Assembly: GCF_036227225.1 (NCBI RefSeq)
Contig: NZ_CP109444.1
Span: 558,001 to 622,000, forward strand
Direction of reading: 5' to 3'
DNA from: Streptomyces sp. NBC_01478
Lineage (GTDB): Bacteria > Actinomycetota > Actinomycetes > Streptomycetales > Streptomycetaceae
DNA length: 64,000 nucleotides
Positions within the stretch are counted from its first letter, which is position 1. Each line of letters starts with the position of its first letter. Both the position numbers and the translations under genes were made by a program. Of this stretch, positions 59,463 to 64,000 are shown one piece after another. The notes below the pieces were generated by a model, which did not search any database, was not told where the DNA came from, and saw only the letters and a program-made list of their open reading frames with translations.

Positions 59463-60529
59463 CGGTCCGTCTCCGCGGTGGCGGTCAAAGTGCGGTCCAG
59501 CCAGCCGATGATCGTCGGGAACACTTCGGGCAGCTTGCTCATTGCGCAGTGCCCGGTGTCGGGAACGAGGTTCACTACGGTGTCGCGGCGGCCCTGGAAC
59601 ACCAGGGTGTCGTGCTGGGGCACATGGACGTCGTCGGCGCCGTTGACCACCAGCATGGGGCTGTTGCGGTCCCGGTCGAGCAGCGGGCGCAGCGAGAACT
59701 CCGCCCTGTGTTCGGCCAGTTGCTCGAGGGTGGGCGGCGCGTCGAAGCCCATCGCGTTGCCGACGATCCCGTCCATCCCGAAGGCGTACTCGCGCACTTC
59801 GGTGAACGCCGTCTCGACCGGCCCGCCCAGCACCACGGCGGCGTCGACCTCACCGCCGAGACCCGACCGGGCCGAGAAGTACCCGCCCATCGAGATGCCC
59901 ACGTGCGCCACCACGCCGTTGCCCAGCGACCGGGCGTGCTCGATCAGCCCGGTGACCATCTCGGCGCCGCCGGCACCGGTCATCGGCACCGTCGATTCGC
60001 CGGTACCCGCGATGTCGAACACCAGCACCCGGGCGCGCAGATGGGTCGCGAGGAGCACCATCAGCCCGTGCACATCCATCTTCCAGCTATCCACGCCTCC
60101 GCTGGCGAGCACCACCGGCCGGTCGGCGGGAAGGTCGAAGGGCGCGAGCAGATGGACCGGGACACTGGTCGTGTTCCCTCGGTACGGCAGTTCCAGCACG
60201 TCCCGCTGGAACCGCACCCCGAAACCGGGAGCGGCGAGCCGGTACTGCTCGAGCTGCTTGGCGAGCGCGCCCCGCTTGCTCTCGTCGGCCAAGGTCGGGA
60301 ACTTCGCCCATCCGTAGGCCAGCGCTGCCTGTTCATGGTCTCCCGCGTCGGCGTACGTCGCGGCCAGTTGCGACCATTCACGGACCCACCCGCCCGGTGC
60401 GTCCGCCCACATCTCGGTGACCGCGGCGCGCACGGCGTCGACGTCGGCCGCCGGCAGTCCGGTGTTGACCATCTGCGGATACCGCTCGCCGAACAGCTCC
60501 GACGCGTCCAGCGGCCATTGATAGGGCAT
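59459..60529 (-). CDS. Alpha/beta hydrolase (FrsA/dienelactone-hydrolase-like)
   Basis: 356 residues from MPYQWPLDAS, AAGGAG at 6-7 bases. An N-terminal helical region (~1-110) precedes the hydrolase fold: ASGGVDSWKMDVHGL, nucleophile elbow HVGISMGGYFSAR, acid NGADDVHVPQHD, base DTGHCAMSKLP. First gene of the operon; two palindromes in the divergent promoter region mark TetR sites. Acts before or after the cyclase-family enzyme. Confidence 0.88.
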   Translation of the reverse strand: MPYQWPLDASELFGERYPQMVNTGLPAADVDAVRAAVTEMWADAPGGWVREWSQLAATYADAGDHEQAALAYGWAKFPTLADESKRGALAKQLEQYRLAAPGFGVRFQRDVLELPYRGNTTSVPVHLLAPFDLPADRPVVLASGGVDSWKMDVHGLMVLLATHLRARVLVFDIAGTGESTVPMTGAGGAEMVTGLIEHARSLGNGVVAHVGISMGGYFSARSGLGGEVDAAVVLGGPVETAFTEVREYAFGMDGIVGNAMGFDAPPTLEQLAEHRAEFSLRPLLDRDRNSPMLVVNGADDVHVPQHDTLVFQGRRDTVVNLVPDTGHCAMSKLPEVFPTIIGWLDRTLTATAETDR

Positions 60530-60563
60530 GACGGCTCCTTCCGTTCCTTCTGCGGCACAGCCA

Positions 60564-60586
60564 CTAACGCAGATATCTTGCATTAG
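60564..60586. promoter_or_regulatory. Palindromic operator O1 near the hydrolase gene
   Basis: CTAACGCA-N7-TGCATTAG, an almost perfect inverted repeat 35 bp from the hydrolase start. Half-site AACGCA is shared with O2. Confidence 0.65.
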
Positions 60587-60611
60587 CGGACGCTACGCCC
60601 ACCCGGATACA

Positions 60612-60630
60612 AACGCAAGATTCGTGCGTT
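60612..60630. promoter_or_regulatory. Palindromic operator O2 near the TetR gene
   Basis: AACGCA-N7-TGCGTT, a perfect inverted repeat 11 bp before the TetR GTG. Same half-site and 7-base spacing as O1. Confidence 0.7.
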
Positions 60631-60641
60631 AACGTGGTGCG

Positions 60642-61244
60642 GTGAGCAAGAACGAGATGAGCGACCAGGCAGAGGCGTCCCGCCGTCCGGGTGGCCGGTC
60701 CGCGCGGGTCCGTGCCGATGTCCTGCGGTCGACCCTGGAGGCGCTCGCCGAGAACGGCGCGAGCGGCTTGACGGCGAGTGAGATCGCCCGGCGCTCGGGG
60801 GTCCACGCCACCTCGATCCAGCGGCGCTGGGGCACGCTGCAGAACCTGACCCTGGACGCACTGCTGACCTACAGCCAGGAACAACTACCGGTCCCCGACA
60901 CCGGAAACCTCCGCGACGACATGGTCGCGCTGGCCCGACTGATCGCGGCCTACCTGAACACCCCGCTGGGCGCCGCACTGGCCCATGCGATGGCATCAGT
61001 CGAGGAAGATCCCCAACTGGCCGAGAACCGCGCCCAGTTCTGGCAGACCCGCTACGACGTCACCCGAGTCATCGTCGACCGCGCCGTCGACCGCCATGAG
61101 CTGGCAGCCGATACCGATCACCAGATCGCCCTCGAACTGCTGGTCGCACCGCTGCACTTCAGGGCGCTGCTCATCCGGCAACCCATCGAGGAGGACTGGA
61201 TCGAGCGGATGGTCGACACGCTCCTGCGCGGGTTGGCCGGATAG
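60642..61244 (+). CDS. TetR/AcrR-family regulator
   Basis: 200 residues, GTG start. N-terminal arm GGRSARVRADVLRSTLEALA; helix-turn-helix GLTASEIARRSGVHATSIQR with RWGTLQNLTLDALL; C-terminal TetR_C-type domain with LARLIAAYLNTPLGAALAHA and LVAPLHFRALLIRQPI. Divergent from the hydrolase-cyclase operon and probably its repressor through O1/O2, also autoregulating. Confidence 0.9.
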   Translation: MSKNEMSDQAEASRRPGGRSARVRADVLRSTLEALAENGASGLTASEIARRSGVHATSIQRRWGTLQNLTLDALLTYSQEQLPVPDTGNLRDDMVALARLIAAYLNTPLGAALAHAMASVEEDPQLAENRAQFWQTRYDVTRVIVDRAVDRHELAADTDHQIALELLVAPLHFRALLIRQPIEEDWIERMVDTLLRGLAG

Positions 61245-61727
61245 AGCTCCGCCCGCACGCAGCCCTGCGGCAGCGCACCAGCGGATGAGCGACTCGAAGC
61301 CGCCGCTCCACAGGCCCAACACCCGTACCGATCCGGCGCGTTGGGCCGCACCGGTCCATTCGCTCGTCGCCTCGGCGGGATGCTCGGCGCGGCCTCGGCC
61401 CGTCAACAACCCGGCAGGTCCTGGACGATCAGCCCGCCCACCCCTTCGGAGTCACCTGCTCGAACTCATCCAGAGCGAGCCGGGCGTCCGCGAGGACACA
61501 CTGGAGATCATCGTAGGGCCGGGATGGCGGGACCGCCTTGGCTTCTCCGGCGGTGGCGATCCGGGGGTCATGCAGACTTCCGCCCAGCACGCGGAGCGGT
61601 ATCCGGCCGCGGCCTATCCGGAGATCACCCAAGGGCGTGCCCGCACGGCTACGGCTCTGGCGCTGCGCGCCCTCCCTGCCCCTGACCTGGGCACCCGCCT
61701 GCACGCTGCCACCTCAAGAACCGATCC
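61245..61727. other. Unassigned stretch, possible gene relic
   Basis: One plus-strand frame (~61440-61725) reads HLLELIQSEPGVREDTLEII and VMQTSAQHAERYPAAAYPEI. It looks somewhat protein-like but has no start with a ribosome site and no family I can name. It may be a decayed gene. Confidence 0.3.
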
Positions 61728-61847
61728 TCACCACGTAGCGACCACCGACGACGGGGACGTCCACGATCCCCTGTCCGGCAAGTACGCGGAACCGCGACTC
61801 GATGGCTGGCGCCGATCCCGACGGATCCTCGATCTCTTGACGCACCG

Positions 61848-62048
61848 AATCCTGGCGGCGCCGCCGACGACTGCCGGCACGTCTCGGGAGCGGTCCACCA
61901 ACCGCAGAGTGTGGGGGCCGATCGCGTACCGGCCGGGCGACGCGACAGCGGGCGATGCGCTCGCCACGGTTCCGACTGCCGCCAGGACTCCGCCCAGGAC
62001 CATCAACTTCCGCCGGGTCCAGGCGTGTTGCGGTGCCGGCGATGCCAT
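61848..62048 (-). pseudogene. Secreted alpha/beta-hydrolase N-terminal relic
   Basis: About 67 residues: a signal peptide (RRKLMVLGGVLAAVGTVASA) and the first strand of a secreted hydrolase (GRYAIGPHTLRLVDRSRD). The reading frame then loses coding character with no catalytic serine elbow. Truncated gene start. Confidence 0.5.
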
Positions 62049-62131
62049 CTGTCACGACTCTTCATGACAACGGCCACGGACATCATGAACGCCTCGGCGA
62101 CGGCGCCATCGAATGCTGTCATGCACACACC

Positions 62132-62160
62132 TTGACCCCATTGGTCTAGATTTTTACTTT
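62132..62160 (+). promoter_or_regulatory. Promoter with DasR-box-like site before the CBM13 genes
   Basis: -35 TTGACC (62132-62137) and -10 TACTTT (62155-62160) with 17-bp spacing. TGGTCTAGATTT (62142-62153) between them matches 9 of 12 bases of the dre/chitinase box TGGTCTAGACCA. Confidence 0.5.
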
Positions 62161-62251
62161 CGAGTGGTCAATTCCCTTCGGCACACGCCCAGTTGAGACC
62201 TGCGACCTCTTCCGCACACGCCGAACCGCTCGAAAGGGCCCCGACACCCCC

Positions 62252-63070
62252 ATGACCACTCGCTCCCCCCTCCCCCGCATCGCGTTACGCGGCACCCCCG
62301 TCCTCGCCCTGCTGGCCCTGCTGATCGGCCTCCTCACCGCGGCACCGGCGGCCGCGGCGACCGGCTCCATCACCGGCCTCGCCGGCAAGTGCCTCGACGT
62401 CGCCGGAGCCAACTCCGCCGACGGCACACCGGTTCAGCTCTACGACTGCAACGGCACCGCCGCCCAGCAGTGGACGGTCGGTACGGACAACACCGTCCGC
62501 GCCCTGGGCAAGTGCCTCGACGTCACCGGCAACTCGACCGCCGACGGCGCCAAGATCCAGTTGTGGACCTGCACCGGCGGCGCGAACCAGCTCTGGACCG
62601 TCACCGCCGCGAACGACATCGTCAACCCGGCCGCGAACAAGTGCCTCGACGTCTCGGACAACTCCTCCGCCAACGGGGCGCGCATCCAGCTCTGGAGCTG
62701 CACCGGAAGCGCCAACCAGAAGTGGAACGCCCCCGCGCCCCAGTCTGGGGAGCAGTGCTGGGCCACGCACTACGGTCCCCAGCCCGCAGGTGCCCTCACG
62801 GCCAGCGGCGAGGTCTTCGACAACAACGCGGACACCGCGGCCACTTCGCTCTCACGCCAGCCCCAACTCCCTTTCGGTACGCGTGTCCAGGTCACCAACG
62901 TCGCCAACGGCCGCTCCCTGACCGTACGGATCAACGACCTCGGGACGTTCGCCCAGACCCCGCAGGAACCGAAGTGCCTTGATCTGACCGACGGCGCCTT
63001 CAGCCGCCTCGGGGGCGTCCTCGACCCGGACGCCGGACACATCGTCGTCACCCAGACGGTTCTGGGCTGA
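62252..63070 (+). CDS. Secreted CBM13 (ricin-B lectin) protein with RlpA/expansin-like double-psi barrel
   Basis: 272 residues. Signal peptide (~1-36, PVLALLALLIGLLTAAPAAA). CBM13 beta-trefoil (~38-160) with three repeats keyed by GKCLDVAGAN, GKCLDVTGN and NKCLDVSDN, each ending in a QxW element. Then a C-terminal double-psi beta-barrel (~165-272): CWATHYGPQPAGALTASGEV, then LPFGTRVQVTNVANGRSLTV and RINDLGTF. The fold is that of RlpA/expansin-like proteins acting on or loosening cell-wall glycans. The CBM13 half is closely similar to that of the next gene, indicating duplication. Confidence 0.88.
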   Translation: MTTRSPLPRIALRGTPVLALLALLIGLLTAAPAAAATGSITGLAGKCLDVAGANSADGTPVQLYDCNGTAAQQWTVGTDNTVRALGKCLDVTGNSTADGAKIQLWTCTGGANQLWTVTAANDIVNPAANKCLDVSDNSSANGARIQLWSCTGSANQKWNAPAPQSGEQCWATHYGPQPAGALTASGEVFDNNADTAATSLSRQPQLPFGTRVQVTNVANGRSLTVRINDLGTFAQTPQEPKCLDLTDGAFSRLGGVLDPDAGHIVVTQTVLG

Positions 63071-63117
63071 CGACCGCGGCACGCCCGGCGCGCATACCGA
63101 CCGACGCGAGCCGATCG

Positions 63118-63150
63118 CCCTCAACCACCCCTCAACCACCCCTCAACCAC
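63118..63150 (+). repeat. Three tandem 11-bp CCCTCAACCAC repeats
   Basis: Exactly three copies end just before the chitinase ribosome site (AGGAG at 63151). Confidence 0.9.
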
Positions 63151-63164
63151 AGGAGCAAAGACCC

Positions 63165-64000
63165 ATGGTCACCCCCCACTCCATACCAAGTCTCCGCAGA
63201 CTCACGGTTCTGAGCAGACTCACCCTCGTCATGCTGCTCGCCGCGGCCCTGTCCGCTCTGTTCGCCATCTCGCCCGCCCGCGCGGCGGACGGCCGGATCA
63301 CCGGTCTGGCCGGCAAGTGCGTCGACGTCGCCGGGGCGAACTCCGCCAACGGGACCGCCGTTCAGCTCTACGACTGCAACGGCACCAGCGCCCAGACCTG
63401 GTCCAACCCCGGTGACGGCACACTGCGCGCGCTCGGCAAGTGTCTGGACGTGACCTCCGGCGGCACCGCGGACGGCACGACGGTCCAGCTCTACGACTGC
63501 AACGGCAGCGCCGCCCAGAAGTGGGCCGTCAGCTCCGCCAACGACATCGTCAATCCGCAGGCCAACAAGTGCCTGGACGTGACCGGCAACAACTCGGCCA
63601 ACGGCACCCGGCTCCAGATCTGGACCTGCTCGGGCGGCGCCAACCAGAAGTGGAGCGCCCCCGCGAGCGGCGGCGGCACCACACCCTCCGGCTTCGTCGT
63701 GAGCGAAGCCCAGTTCAACCAGATGTTCCCGAGCCGGAACGGCTTCTACACCTACCAGGGCCTGACCGCCGCCCTGTCCGCCTACCCCGGCTTCGCCAAC
63801 ACCGGCTCCGACACGGTCAAGAAGCAGGAGGCGGCGGCCTTCCTCGCCAACGTCAGCCACGAGACCGGCGGACTGGTCTATGTCGTCGAGCAGAACACCG
63901 CCAACTACCCCCACTACTGCGACGCCGGCCAGCCCTACGGCTGCCCCGCCGGACAGGCCGCCTACTACGGCCGCGGTCCCATCCAGTTGTCCTGGAACTT
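63165..64000 (+). CDS. Secreted GH19 chitinase with CBM13, 3' end outside the window
   Basis: At least 278 residues; ATG nine bases after AGGAG. Signal peptide (~1-41, LVMLLAAALSALFAISPARA). CBM13 trefoil (~43-166) with repeats GKCVDVAGAN, GKCLDVTSGG and NKCLDVTGNN. Linker SGGGTTPS, then the GH19 catalytic domain: SEAQFNQMFPSRNGFYTYQG, then AAAFLANVSHETGGL (the catalytic Glu in HE) and YYGRGPIQLSWN. Cuts chitin outside the cell. The upstream CBM13 gene may be co-transcribed; a DasR-like box lies before that gene. Confidence 0.9.
   Translation, partial: MVTPHSIPSLRRLTVLSRLTLVMLLAAALSALFAISPARAADGRITGLAGKCVDVAGANSANGTAVQLYDCNGTSAQTWSNPGDGTLRALGKCLDVTSGGTADGTTVQLYDCNGSAAQKWAVSSANDIVNPQANKCLDVTGNNSANGTRLQIWTCSGGANQKWSAPASGGGTTPSGFVVSEAQFNQMFPSRNGFYTYQGLTAALSAYPGFANTGSDTVKKQEAAAFLANVSHETGGLVYVVEQNTANYPHYCDAGQPYGCPAGQAAYYGRGPIQLSWN

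Noticed and set aside
63118..63150. Short tandem repeats as a CRISPR array
   Set aside because: Only three 11-bp units with no spacers.

Overview
The window is high-GC actinomycete chromosome, almost certainly Streptomyces or a close relative. It shows strong third-codon-position GC, frequent GTG starts with GGAGG-type ribosome sites, 4-bp ATGA/GTGA gene overlaps, SpoIIE/STAS/ECF regulators, Asp23-AmaP genes, and secreted enzymes carrying CBM13, CBM56 and discoidin modules. Many small gene and transposase relics suggest an accessory or chromosome-arm location. No phage, CRISPR array, rRNA or complete tRNA was seen.

Layout. 1-4 kb: frameshifted APC permease, VOC protein, decayed P-type ATPase, DUF2231 protein, and a scar with a tRNA-Pro-like 3' fragment beside a DUF2637 relic. 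4-6.1 kb: PAP2 and lipid kinase pair. 6.5-16.4 kb: stress and envelope genes (CHRD/DUF3455 protein, DevS-like kinase, DUF2180 protein, slipin, broken universal stress protein, intact type II P-type ATPase) between IS630 and IS5 relics. 17.3-29.6 kb: a SigK-like block. 25.0-26.5 kb: an ECF operon with a zinc-finger/Asp23 fusion. 29.9-38.2 kb: PAS-PAS-SpoIIE phosphatase, Asp23/AmaP operon, MarR regulator, and a SpoIIE / B12-binding / STAS operon. 38.4-41.4 kb: frameshifted PT-DNA-type HNH endonuclease, sirtuin, EF-hand protein. 41.8-49.2 kb: secreted polysaccharide-active proteins and a 310-bp element with perfect 30-bp inverted ends. 49.4-53.5 kb: second PAP2/lipid kinase/YihY operon. 54.2-56.4 kb: secreted lysin-like protein flanked by inverted repeats. 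56.8-61.2 kb: two TetR-controlled divergons. 62.2-64 kb: two CBM13 proteins, the second a GH19 chitinase cut by the window edge.

Main result. sigK-rskA, a five-gene lipid-modifying operon (FAD oxidoreductase, DUF1365, two CFA-type methyltransferases, DUF1295) and a molybdopterin oxidoreductase-fasciclin lipoprotein pair match in gene content the mycobacterial SigK locus and its MPT70/MPT83-type targets. I find CCAATCC-N16-CGGATT in front of sigK, the lipid operon and the molybdoenzyme, always with exactly 16 bp between the boxes. A fourth copy with CGGATA points the opposite way into degraded DNA. This is a candidate complete local sigma-factor regulon with its own promoter code.

A second notable unit is the 38.2-35.0 kb operon. 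A PAS/GAF/SpoIIE phosphatase is translationally coupled to a B12-binding protein carrying the W-x9-EH signature of CarH-type light sensors and then to a STAS antagonist, suggesting light or cobalamin input into a sigma-factor partner switch.
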